From positions 1,984,001 to 2,048,000 of the forward strand of contig NZ_CP011868.1 of assembly GCF_001294645.1 (NCBI RefSeq): DNA of 64,000 bases, read 5' to 3'. The notes below the pieces were generated by a model. That model was not told where the DNA came from. It did no database searches and worked only from the letters and a program-made list of their open reading frames with translations. This stretch comes from Pseudonocardia sp. HH130629-09 (lineage in GTDB: Bacteria; Actinomycetota; Actinomycetes; Mycobacteriales; Pseudonocardiaceae). The position numbers and the translations under genes are program-made. Shown here piece by piece: positions 17,147-25,279 of the stretch (the stretch's first letter is position 1; each line of letters begins with the position of its first letter).

Positions 17147-18088
17147 TCAGGGACGGCGTCGGGCGACGAGCTGCTGGATCGCCCGGACGACCTGGTCGGG
17201 AGCCTCCTCCGGGACGAAGTGGCCGGCACCGGCCACCCGGACGTCGAGGACGTCGGCCGCGTCACCGACGAGGGGACGCACGGCCGCCGCCATGTCGGGG
17301 ATCGAACCCTGGTCGCTGGAGATCGCCGACACCGGCACATCGATCTTCCGTGCGGCCGCGAGCTCGCGGTTGCGACTCGCCGACTCCGGCACGGACCGGT
17401 AGTAGGCGAGGATCGCCTGCACCCCGTCCGCCGCGGCGAACAGGCGTGCGTACCGGTCGATCTCGGCATCGGAGAACACGTCGGGCGACGCGGCCTTGTG
17501 GGTCAGGAACCAGGCCACGTACTCCCGCTCGTGCCCGCTGATGAGCGTCTCGGGGAGATCGGGCACGAGGTGGAAGGCGAAGTGCGCGAGCTTGTAGGCG
17601 CTCGCGGGGTCGAGGGCCACGCTGGTGGGCAGGCTGACGCCGGGGATCCCGGCGTCGAGCAGTGCCAGGCCGAGCAGCTCGGGCCCGCCGGACGCGGTCG
17701 GGGTGTCGAGGGCATAGGTGGTGGCGACCCATGCCCCGACGTCGTGGGCGACGAGCCAGTGCTCGCCGACCCCGAGGAGTTCGACGGCCCGCCGCACGAG
17801 GCGCGCCACGCTGAGGGTGTCGTAGCCGTCGGCGGGCCGGTCGGAGTGCCCCTGCCCGGGAAGGTCCAGGGCCACGACCCGGTGGGTCGCGGCGAGGGCG
17901 GGCATGACCCGGTGCCAGGCCCACCAGGTCTGCGGCACGCCGGCGAGGAGCACCACCGCGGGTGCCTCCGGGACGCCACCGTCGACGGCGTGCAGCGTCA
18001 CACCGTCGACGTCGACCATGTGGTGGGTGAAGCCGTCGAGGACGTCGAACGGCACGTCGACCTCGCGGTGAGCGGATGCGGTCATCAT
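17147..18088 (-). CDS. Alpha/beta hydrolase, epoxide hydrolase/dehalogenase-like
   Basis: This 313-residue alpha/beta hydrolase has an oxyanion loop near LLAGVPQTWWAWHRV, nucleophile elbow LVAHDVGAW with Asp instead of Ser, and catalytic His in GAGHFVPEEAP. An Asp nucleophile points to epoxide hydrolases or haloacid/haloalkane dehalogenases rather than esterases. GAGAGGA precedes the tandem ATGs at 18088. It lies apart from obvious partners; the monooxygenase downstream is on the same strand but 500 bp away. The substrate is unknown. Confidence 0.85.
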   Translation of the reverse strand: MMTASAHREVDVPFDVLDGFTHHMVDVDGVTLHAVDGGVPEAPAVVLLAGVPQTWWAWHRVMPALAATHRVVALDLPGQGHSDRPADGYDTLSVARLVRRAVELLGVGEHWLVAHDVGAWVATTYALDTPTASGGPELLGLALLDAGIPGVSLPTSVALDPASAYKLAHFAFHLVPDLPETLISGHEREYVAWFLTHKAASPDVFSDAEIDRYARLFAAADGVQAILAYYRSVPESASRNRELAAARKIDVPVSAISSDQGSIPDMAAAVRPLVGDAADVLDVRVAGAGHFVPEEAPDQVVRAIQQLVARRRP

Positions 18089-18210
18089 GCTCTCCTCTCT
18101 GGGGAGCCGAGCGTAGGACAGGTACCGCCCGCCTCCACCGTGGCCGTGGTCGTTCTCCCCGGGCCGGGGCGCCGTGTGCCGGCGCGGCTGCCGCGGCGTG
18201 CCGCACCCGG

Positions 18211-18216
18211 TAGCGT
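18211..18216 (+). promoter_or_regulatory. Leaderless -10 box of the repeat ORF/reverse transcriptase unit
   Basis: TAGCGT lies eight bases before ATG 18225, the spacing expected for a leaderless transcript. No clear -35 is seen. It would drive both the repeat ORF and the coupled reverse transcriptase. Confidence 0.45.
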
Positions 18217-18224
18217 CGTGGCCG

Positions 18225-18620
18225 ATGCGGCGGCGGACGGACGAGCAGGCGGCCGCCCCGGTTGCGGCCGGGGCCCGCGACTCCGGGGCAACCCCGGGGT
18301 GCACCGACACGATGCAGCACGGCGTCCCGCGCGCGGACGGCACGACAGTGCTGCCTGCGGCGCGCGGCGGACGGCGAACACCGGTCGACCCCCGCCGCCG
18401 CATCACCCAGCGTTGCGGCCCCGCCGTGCCGTCCGGCCCCGCTGTGGTGCCCGGCCCCGCTGTGGTGCCCGGCCCCGCTGTGGTGCCCGGCCCCGCTGTG
18501 GTGCCCGGCCCCGCTGTGGTGCCCGGCCCCGCTGTGGTGCCCGGCCCCGCTGTGGTGCCGGGCCTCGCCGTGCCGTCCGATCCTGCGGTGCGGGACCGCT
18601 CGACGGTGCGGGGCCGCTGA
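18225..18620 (+). CDS. Putative repeat protein (GPAVVP repeats) coupled to the reverse transcriptase
   Basis: This 131-codon ORF has an Arg/Ala-rich N-terminal half and a C-terminal half made of seven GPAVVP hexapeptides followed by degenerate units. Its TGA overlaps the ATG of the reverse-transcriptase gene (TGATG), and a -10-like TAGCGT sits just upstream of ATG 18225. These two facts favour real translation. No domain, signal peptide or known family is visible. The region could instead be mainly a structured RNA, since retron RNAs lie directly upstream of the RT gene. Confidence 0.4.
   Translation: MRRRTDEQAAAPVAAGARDSGATPGCTDTMQHGVPRADGTTVLPAARGGRRTPVDPRRRITQRCGPAVPSGPAVVPGPAVVPGPAVVPGPAVVPGPAVVPGPAVVPGPAVVPGLAVPSDPAVRDRSTVRGR
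18433..18558 (+). repeat. Seven perfect 18-bp tandem repeats
   Basis: The unit CCGGCCCCGCTGTGGTGC is repeated seven times without change over 126 bp, flanked by degenerate units. It codes GPAVVP on the plus strand and GTTAGP on the minus strand. Perfect identity implies recent expansion and likely copy-number variability. It lies 62 bp upstream of the reverse-transcriptase start. Confidence 0.97.
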
Positions 18621-19890
18621 TGGCACCGCACCCGGCGGCGATCGCCGCGGCCGCCTGCGCCGGCCGTGGAGCACGGACCCGCTGACCGAGCGGCTCGCCG
18701 GGCTCGGCGGCTGGTCGGGACCCGAGGAGCTGGCGGGCGTCGTGGGCGCGCTCGTCGCCCGCCGGCGCCGAGCCCCGCGCGGTTCCTCGGCCGGTGTCGA
18801 GGCCGAGGTCACCGCCCTCCTGGCGGGGCCGCGCCGGCACCGCCGGGTCGAGCAGCCCGACCCGGTGTGGCGCCTGCCGGTGCCCCGCTGGGCGGATCTG
18901 TCCGCCCTGGCCACCGCCCTGCACCTCGACGACGGCGAGCTCGCCTGGTTCGCCGACCCCGGCGGCTGGCTGCGGCACGCCCCCGACGGCCCGCTGACCC
19001 ACTACCGGCGGCACTGGACACCGTCGCGCTCCGGGACACCCCGGCTGATCGAGGCACCCGCCCCGCGGCTCGCTGAGCTGCAGCGCCGGATCCGGCGGAG
19101 GGTGCTCGACCGGATCCCGGTGCACCCGGCCGCGCACGGCCACGTCCGGGGGCGGAGCCCGCACACCCTCGCCGCGGAGCACCGGGCCCGGCCGATGGTG
19201 CTGCGCCTGGACCTGGAGGGCTTCTACTCCCACGTGACCGGCGGCCGGCTCGCCGGACTGCTGCGGGTCGCGGGCTACCCGCCCGCCGTCGCCGCCACCA
19301 TCGCCGGCCTGCTCGTGACCGCCACCCCGCCCGAGGTGCTGCGCACCTGCCCGTACCGCGGCGATCCCGCCGCGCGACGACGGATGCTCGACCGCCTCGC
19401 CGCACCGCACCTGCCCCAGGGCGCGCCGTCGTCGCCGACGGTGGCGAACCTGCTCACCTACGGACTGGACCGGCGGCTGAGCGGACTGGCGACCGCGGTC
19501 GGCGCCGCCTACGGCCGCTACGCCGACGACCTGGTGTTCTCCGGCGACGCCGGGCTGCCGGTGCACGGCCTGACGCGGCGGGTGGCGGCGATCGCCGCGG
19601 AGGTAGGCTTCCGCATCCGCCCGGACAAGACCCGGATCATGCCCGCGCACCACCGGCAGCGCGTCGTGGGCCTGATCGTCAACGGCGATGCCCCGGCCGT
19701 CTCGCGGCGCGACCACGACGAGCTGCGCGCGATCCTGCACAACGCCGCCCGCACCGGCCCCGACGCGCAGAACCGGGCCGGGCACCCGGCGTTCCGCGAG
19801 CACCTGCTGGGCCGGATCGCGTGGATGGGTCACGGACGTCCGGCGCGGGCGGCCCGGCTGCGGGAGCTGTTCGACCGCATCAGCTGGTGA
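18620..19890 (+). CDS. Retron-like reverse transcriptase (apparent frameshift near codon 15)
   Basis: The body has all RT palm motifs: RLDLEGFYSHV (motif A, Asp at 19210), QGAPSSPTVANL (motif B, 19417), YGRYADDLVFSG (motif C, YADD at 19519-19530) and RQRVVGLIVN (19654-19683). QGAPxSP and YADDLxFSG are typical of retron-type RTs. The retron NAxxH motif appears as LAAEH and VTG as VVG. ATG 18620 begins MAPHPAAIAAAACAG, but the RT frame continues one base off at 18662-18664; one more G would give AGPWSTDPLTERL, which fits RT N-termini of this type. The total is about 423 residues if repaired. No nuclease, toxin or other effector is adjacent. Confidence 0.88.
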
Positions 19891-20077
19891 ACCGCCGCGG
19901 AAGGGGACACGGCGGGCGCCGGGAGAGCGCGACGGCTACGGTGACGGCCGTGAGCAGTCCGGAGTCGAACACGCGGTAGCCACCGGTCCCACCGGTGGCG
20001 GCGACCTCCCTTGCCCGCACCCGGTGACGCGGCCGGACCGATGTCCGCTCCCGGCCCGTCACCCACGGAGTTGCACC

Positions 20078-21184
20078 GTGCTGCTCGTCGTCCTCGCCTG
20101 CGCCGTCACCGCGCTGGCCACCTCGGAGTTCATGCTCGCCGGGCTCGTCCCGGACATCGCCGCCGACCTCGGCGTCACCCCGCTCGCCGCCGGGTCCCTG
20201 ACCTCGGCGTTCGCCGTGGGGATGGTCCTCGGCGCCCCGCTCACAGCGCTGGCCGCACGCCGGCTGCCGCCGCGGCTCGCGCTGTGCGGGTTCCTGGCCG
20301 CCTTCGTCGCCGCCACGTCGCCGGGGCGCTGACCCCCGGCCTGGGGATCCTGCTGGTCACCCGGGTGCTCGCCGCGCTGTGCACCGCCGGGTTCCTCGCC
20401 GTCGCCCTGTCGGTCGCGGTCGCGGCGGTGCCACCGGAGCGTACGGCCCGGGCGACCGCGACCCTGCTGTCCGGCACGACCGTCGCCCTCGTCGCCGGTG
20501 TCCCGGCCGGGACGCTGGTGGGGCAGGCGTTCGGCTGGCGTGCGACGTTCTGGGTGGTCGCGGCGGTGGCCGCCGTCGCGCTGGCCGGGGTCGTCGCCGG
20601 CGCTCGGTGCCCTGGTGAACGGCTCGACGTTCGCCGCGTACACCTACCTGGCGCCGCTGCTGGCCGAGGCGGGCGGCCCACCGGCGGTGCCCGTCGGGCT
20701 GCTGCTGTTCGGGTCCGGCGCCGCCGCAGGGGTGGGCATCGCGGGCAGGTTCGCCGACACCCGCGCCCGCCCGCTGCTGCTCGGCGCGGGCGGCGCGCTG
20801 CCGGTGGCCTGGACCGCGCTCGCGCTCGTTGCCACGCACCCGGTGGCGGTGCTCGCCCTGGTCGGGCTGCTGGGCGCGCTGGGTTTCGCGGTCGGGTCGA
20901 CGCTCATCGCCCGGGCGCTGACGGCCGCCCGCGAGGCACCGACCCTCGGCGGCGCCGTCGCCACCGCGTCGCTGAACGCCGGAGCGACCCTCGGCCCGCT
21001 GCTGGGTGGCGCGGCATTCGCGGTGGCCGGGCCGATCGGTCCGATATGGACGGCCGCGGCACTGGCCCTGCTGGCCGCGCCGCTGCTGGTGCTCACAACG
21101 ACTCCCACTCCAGCTCCGGGCCGGGCGGCCACGGCCGCTCCCACCCGCCCAGGCGCAGCACCGCGTCGAGCACCTCGGCGGTGA
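20078..21184 (+). pseudogene. MFS drug-efflux transporter, frameshifted with internal deletion
   Basis: Three frames together give an MFS exporter of the Cml/AraJ type: LACAVTALATSEFMLAGLVP, then GLGILLVTRVLAALCTAG, then GSTFAAYTYLAPLLAEAGG. The first break is one missing G in the GGGG run at 20323-20326. The second, near 20606, lacks the whole central loop (about 40-50 codons), so this is a true deletion. GTG 20078 follows ACGGAG. The 3' end overlaps the convergent Nudix gene. It is non-functional. Confidence 0.88.
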
Positions 21185-21767
21185 ACCCCCACACCACGTC
21201 CTCGCCCACCCGGAAACCGGGCCCCGCCACCGGCCCGGAGCCGGAACCGGTGCGCCGGGTCGGCGAGCACCACCAGCGGCACCTGCAGCACCGCCTCGGT
21301 CTCGGCCGGGTCGACCGCGTGCAGCCGGGTCGGCGTCCGCCAGTGCCCGAGTACCGCGGTCACGTGGAACCCGGTCAGCAGGATCAGGCGCGGCAGCGTC
21401 GCGACGACGTCCACACCGAACGGGTCCAGCCCGGTCTCCTCGGTCGCCTCCCGCAGCGCGGTGGCCGCGGGATCGGTGTCGCCCGGGTCCGCGCGGCCCC
21501 GGGGAAGGAGATCTCGCCGGAGTGGTGGCGCAGCCGTCGGGCCCGCCGCTGGAGCACGACCTCCGGGCCGTCGGGGCCCTGCCCGAGCAGCACCAGCACG
21601 GCCGACTGCCGTGGTCCGACGTGGTCGGCGGGCAGGTCGTTCGTGCTGATGTCCCGCGGCCCGGCGTGCTCCAGCCCGCGCAGCAACGGCACCATCCAGT
21701 CCGGGGCACGGCCGGGATCGGGCCGGACGGCGCCGAGCCAGCGCCGCGCCGCGGCGACATCACACAT
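21093..21767 (-). pseudogene. Nudix hydrolase, CoA pyrophosphatase type, with two one-base shifts
   Basis: Across three frames the protein reads as a NudL/CoA-pyrophosphatase-like Nudix enzyme: RLRHHSGEISFPG, then DPAATALREATEETGLDPFG (Nudix box), then GFRVGEDVVWGFTAEVL. One base is missing in the C/G run at about 21497-21504 and one is extra near 21234-21236. All functional motifs survive, so either two homopolymer base-calling errors or a young pseudogene would fit. The ATG overlaps the stop of the VOC gene upstream by eight bases, so they form one operon. Confidence 0.85.
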
Positions 21768-22146
21768 ACGGTTGGGTGATCATCTCGAGGAAGTGACCGG
21801 CCGGGTCGAGGAAGTACACCCCGCGCCCGCCGTGCCCGTGGTTGATCTCGCCGGGGCGGGTGCGCTGCGGGTCGGCCCAGTGCTCGGCGCCCGCCTCGAC
21901 GAGCCGGGCGTACGCGCGGTCGAACAGCGCGTCGTCGACGAGGAACGCGTAGTGCTGGGGCTGGATCTGCGGGTAGACGTCGGTGGGCAGGTCGGCGAAC
22001 TGGACGAGGACGCCGCCGTCGAGGGCGATGTTGGTGAACGGCCCCCAGGATGGTACCTGCGCCGCCTCCAGGACGTGCCGGTAGAACGCCGCGGAGGCCA
22101 CCCGGTCCCGGGCGGCGACGATCATGTGGTTGAACGTGCAGGTCAT
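21760..22146 (-). CDS. VOC/glyoxalase-fold protein
   Basis: This 128-residue protein has two beta-alpha-beta-beta-beta modules. Likely metal ligands are His in CTFNHMIVAA, His in IQPQHYAFLVDD and Glu in GHFLEMITQPY, the H/H/E pattern of VOC metalloenzymes or dioxygenases. The substrate is unknown. It is the first gene of a two-gene operon with the Nudix gene (8-bp overlap). Confidence 0.88.
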   Translation of the reverse strand: MTCTFNHMIVAARDRVASAAFYRHVLEAAQVPSWGPFTNIALDGGVLVQFADLPTDVYPQIQPQHYAFLVDDALFDRAYARLVEAGAEHWADPQRTRPGEINHGHGGRGVYFLDPAGHFLEMITQPYV

Positions 22147-22187
22147 GCGGGTCTCCTGACGACAGTGGGGACCACGCGAACGACCTA

Positions 22188-22239
22188 CGGAAGGAGCTGC
22201 GCCCGCGGGCCCGTGCGGGACTGGCGAGAACTCCTTCCG
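22188..22239. terminator. Long-loop hairpin between the VOC gene and the ABC operon
   Basis: CGGAAGGAG and CTCCTTCCG form a perfect 9-bp stem with a 34-nt GC-rich loop. It lies 42 bp upstream of the VOC start and 33 bp past the end of the solute-binding-protein gene. It may end the ABC operon or regulate the VOC gene. Confidence 0.45.
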
Positions 22240-22272
22240 GCTGGGCCCATCGGGGGCGCACCGGACACACTA

Positions 22273-23583
22273 TCAGCGCAGCGCGGCGATGCCGATGTCC
22301 TGCGCCTGCCGCAGCCCCGCGGCGACGGGCAGCCGCCCGGCGAACAGGTCGTCGCGCGTGGGCTCCATCGCCGTCGTCGCCGCGCCCACCTTCGGGCCCG
22401 ACGGTGCCGGGGTCGTCGGGCCGTCCGCGACGAACTCCCGGGTGTCGACGCCGCGGCGCGCCCAGTAGTCGAACCAGCCCCGCTGTGCCGCGGTCACCGC
22501 GGGCAGCCCTGCGCCGCTGTCGCCGACCGGGGCGGCACCCTGCGGCGATCCCAGCCAGCGCAGCACCCGCAGGATCTCCGGCCGCCGCGGGCTGTCGGCG
22601 TTGCCGGCGGCCACGATGCTCGACACCACGCTGACCCGGTCGCGCGGGCCCTCGACCATCGGCGCGATCCCCCAGTCGAAGGTCGCGCCCTCGGCGATGT
22701 TGGCGAGGTTGTAGGTGCCGCTCTGGAACAGTGCGATCCGGCCCCGCAGGAACTGGTCGCGGCTGAAGTCCGGGTTCTGGTTCGTGTCGGCCGCGGACGG
22801 CGCCACCTGCTCGGTGTTGATCATGTTCACCAGGTAGCCGAATGCCTGCTCACCCGCGGGCGTGGCGAGGTCGAAGGTCTCGTCGGGGGCCTGCAACCGG
22901 CCGCCCGCGGAGGCGAGGAAGTTCACGTAGATCGCCTGCAGGTCCCGGGCCGCGTTGAAGCCGTACCGGCGCACCGTGCGCGGGTCGAACCCGGGCTGGT
23001 CCGCGGTCCGTCCGGCGGCGTCGGCGGTCAGCCTCCGCGCGGCCGGGAGCAGGGTGTCGCGTGCCGGGTCGGCCGGATCCCACCGCAGCGTCGTCGGGTC
23101 GACCCCGGCCGCGCGGACCAGATCCTTGTTGTAGAACAGCGCGATCCGGCCGTCGGCCACCACCGGGACACCCCACAGGGTGCCGCCGCGGGTGTACTGG
23201 TCCGCGGCGGCCGGCACCCAGCCGGCGCGTTGGTCGGCCAGCGCCGACCCGACGTCGATCAGCCTCCCGGCGTCGGCGAGCGCCCCGAAGTTGGACGAGT
23301 TGACCCAGTAGATGTCGGTCGCGGTACCAGATGCCACGTCGAGGGGCAGCGAGGTGAAGTAGTCCTTGAACGGGACCTGCACCAGCTCGACCCGGATGTC
23401 GGGGTTGGCCGCGGAGAACGTGTCGAACGAGCGCCGGTAGGCCGCCGCGACCTGGGTGTCCCACAACCGCAGCGTCACCGTGGTGACGCCGTCGGCATCG
23501 TCGTCGAACCGCGCCGCGGGGGAGCAGGCCGTCAGCACCAGCGCCGCGACCAGCACCAGCGCGGCGCCCAGGCGGCGCCTCAC
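22273..23583 (-). CDS. ABC transporter solute-binding lipoprotein (carbohydrate type)
   Basis: This 436-residue protein has a lipoprotein signal (ALVLVAALVLTAC, lipobox LTAC) followed by a family-1 extracellular binding protein fold: VTTVTLRLWDTQVAAAYRRS, SGTATDIYWVNSSNFGAL, GVPVVADGRIALFYNKDLV. It captures a substrate, probably a sugar or sugar-like compound, outside the membrane. GTG 23583 overlaps the permease stop. It is the last gene of a coupled four-gene operon starting with glutamate decarboxylase. Confidence 0.93.
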   Translation of the reverse strand: MRRRLGAALVLVAALVLTACSPAARFDDDADGVTTVTLRLWDTQVAAAYRRSFDTFSAANPDIRVELVQVPFKDYFTSLPLDVASGTATDIYWVNSSNFGALADAGRLIDVGSALADQRAGWVPAAADQYTRGGTLWGVPVVADGRIALFYNKDLVRAAGVDPTTLRWDPADPARDTLLPAARRLTADAAGRTADQPGFDPRTVRRYGFNAARDLQAIYVNFLASAGGRLQAPDETFDLATPAGEQAFGYLVNMINTEQVAPSAADTNQNPDFSRDQFLRGRIALFQSGTYNLANIAEGATFDWGIAPMVEGPRDRVSVVSSIVAAGNADSPRRPEILRVLRWLGSPQGAAPVGDSGAGLPAVTAAQRGWFDYWARRGVDTREFVADGPTTPAPSGPKVGAATTAMEPTRDDLFAGRLPVAAGLRQAQDIGIAALR

Positions 23584-24407
23584 CGGAACCCCGTGATCGT
23601 GATCGAGCGGACGACGCTGCGCTGGAACACCAGGAACAGCGCGATCAGCGGGACGATCGCGACCGTGGTCGCCGCCATCACGATCGGCCAGTTCCCGTTG
23701 TACTGGGTCTGCAGCCCGGCGGTCGCCACCGTCATCACCTGCCAGGTCCGGCCGGAGGTGATGACCAGCGGCCACAGGAAGTTGTTCCAGTGCGTCACCA
23801 CGGTGATCACCGCCAGCGTCGTGAGGATCGGCCGGCTCACCGGCACGACGACGTGCCGCAGGATCCCGACCGTCCCGGCGCCGTCGAGCCGGGCGGCGTC
23901 GATCAGGTCCTGCGGGATGGTCCGGAAGTGCTCGCGCAGCAGGAAGATCGCGAACGGCGACCCGAGGACGTAGGGCAGCACCAGCGCCCAGAAGGTGTTC
24001 CGCAGCCCCACCTCGGTCATCATCAGGTACAGCGGGATCACCGTCACCGCCTGCGGCACCATCAGCGTCCCCAGGTACACCCAGAACAGCGCGTCGCGGC
24101 CCGGGAACTCCAGGCGGGCGAACGCGTACGCCGCGAGCACCGAGAACAGCAGCTGCCCCACCAGGACGACGACCACCACCTGCGCGGTCACCGCGATCGG
24201 GGTCACGAAGTCGTAGTCGCGGCCGAACAGGTTCACGATGTTCTCCACCGTCGGCGGGGCCGGCGGCGACAGCACCGGCGTTGCCGCGAACTGCCGGGTC
24301 GTCTTCAGCGCGGTCATCACGCTCAGCACGAACGGCGCCAGCGTCACCACCGCGCCCACCAGCAGCGCGACCAGCACGGCCGCGTCGACGCCCCTGCCGC
24401 GCCTCAC
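23580..24407 (-). CDS. ABC transporter permease, MalG/UgpE type
   Basis: This 275-residue permease has six predicted membrane helices and the EAA loop (QDLIDAARLDGAGTVGILRH) that contacts the ATPase. It pairs with the upstream permease as a heterodimeric channel. GTG start and 4-bp overlaps on both sides show tight translational coupling. No ATPase gene is present in the operon. Confidence 0.93.
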   Translation of the reverse strand: MRRGRGVDAAVLVALLVGAVVTLAPFVLSVMTALKTTRQFAATPVLSPPAPPTVENIVNLFGRDYDFVTPIAVTAQVVVVVLVGQLLFSVLAAYAFARLEFPGRDALFWVYLGTLMVPQAVTVIPLYLMMTEVGLRNTFWALVLPYVLGSPFAIFLLREHFRTIPQDLIDAARLDGAGTVGILRHVVVPVSRPILTTLAVITVVTHWNNFLWPLVITSGRTWQVMTVATAGLQTQYNGNWPIVMAATTVAIVPLIALFLVFQRSVVRSITITGFR

Positions 24408-25279
24408 GTGTCCAGCTCGTAGGTCGTGCGACGGCTGAACCACCGCTGCTGGGCCACGGTCACCACCACCAGGATCACGAACAACACCACCGCCATCACC
24501 GCGGCCTGCCCGACCGCGCGGTTCTCGAACGCCTCGTAGTAGATCCGTCCCGCGACGACGTCGGTGACACCCTGCGGTCCGCCGTTCGGCGTGAGCGCGT
24601 ACACCGAGTCGAACACCTGGAAGCTGGAGATCACGCCGGTGACCAGCACGAAGAACAGCGTCGGACGCAGCAGCGGCAGCCGGATCCGCCACAGCAGCTG
24701 CCACGCCGAGGCCCCGTCGAGCCGGGCCGCCTCGACGATCGTGTCCGGGATGGCGCGCAGCCCGGCCAGGAAGAACAGGGCGACGTAGCCGACCTGGGTC
24801 CAGGCGGTCACCGCCGCGACCGACGGCAGCGCCAGCGCAGGGTCGGCCAGCCACTCGACGCGGATCCCCAGCAGCGCGTTGAGCGCACCGTCGGTGGGGG
24901 ACAGGATCCACCGCCACACCACGCCCAGCGCCAGCGGCGCGCAGATCCACGGCAGCACGAAGATCGCCCGGAACACCGTCGTCCCCGGCAGCCCGCGGTC
25001 CAGCAGCAGCGCCGCCGCCAGACCGAGGGCGGTCTGCACCGGGATGACGATGAGCACGAAGAACGCCGTCACCAGCAGGGACCGGGTGAACCGGCCGTCG
25101 GTGGCGACGGCGACGACGTTGTCCAGCCCGACGAACGTCCGCGGCCCGACCAGGTCCCACCGGAACAGCGCCAGCCCCACCACGATCAGCACCGGGACCA
25201 GCAGGAAAAGCACCACACCCAGCAGGCTGGGCGCCAGCAGCAGGTACGCGGTGCGGGTGTCCCGCCGGGACCGGCTCAC
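24404..25279 (-). CDS. ABC transporter permease, MalF/UgpA type
   Basis: This 291-residue permease has six membrane helices, the MalF-like FRAIFVLPWICAPLALGVVW segment and an EAA loop (DTIVEAARLDGASAWQLLWR). It forms the channel with the next permease. Its GTG overlaps the glutamate decarboxylase stop by four bases. The transporter class normally imports oligosaccharides or related solutes. Confidence 0.93.
   Translation of the reverse strand: MSRSRRDTRTAYLLLAPSLLGVVLFLLVPVLIVVGLALFRWDLVGPRTFVGLDNVVAVATDGRFTRSLLVTAFFVLIVIPVQTALGLAAALLLDRGLPGTTVFRAIFVLPWICAPLALGVVWRWILSPTDGALNALLGIRVEWLADPALALPSVAAVTAWTQVGYVALFFLAGLRAIPDTIVEAARLDGASAWQLLWRIRLPLLRPTLFFVLVTGVISSFQVFDSVYALTPNGGPQGVTDVVAGRIYYEAFENRAVGQAAVMAVVLFVILVVVTVAQQRWFSRRTTYELDT

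Noticed and set aside
18433..18558. The 18-bp repeat as a CRISPR array
   Set aside because: Units are contiguous with no spacers, and no cas genes are near.
17147..18631. Hydrolase start 180 codons upstream through the repeat (GTTAGP protein)
   Set aside because: A ribosome-binding site directly precedes ATG 18088 and the extension is low complexity; the repeat is better read on the plus strand.
18620..19890. The RT as a group II intron or DGR reverse transcriptase
   Set aside because: No intron domains V/VI, no X/En domain, and no variable-repeat or accessory gene; the motifs match retron-type RTs.
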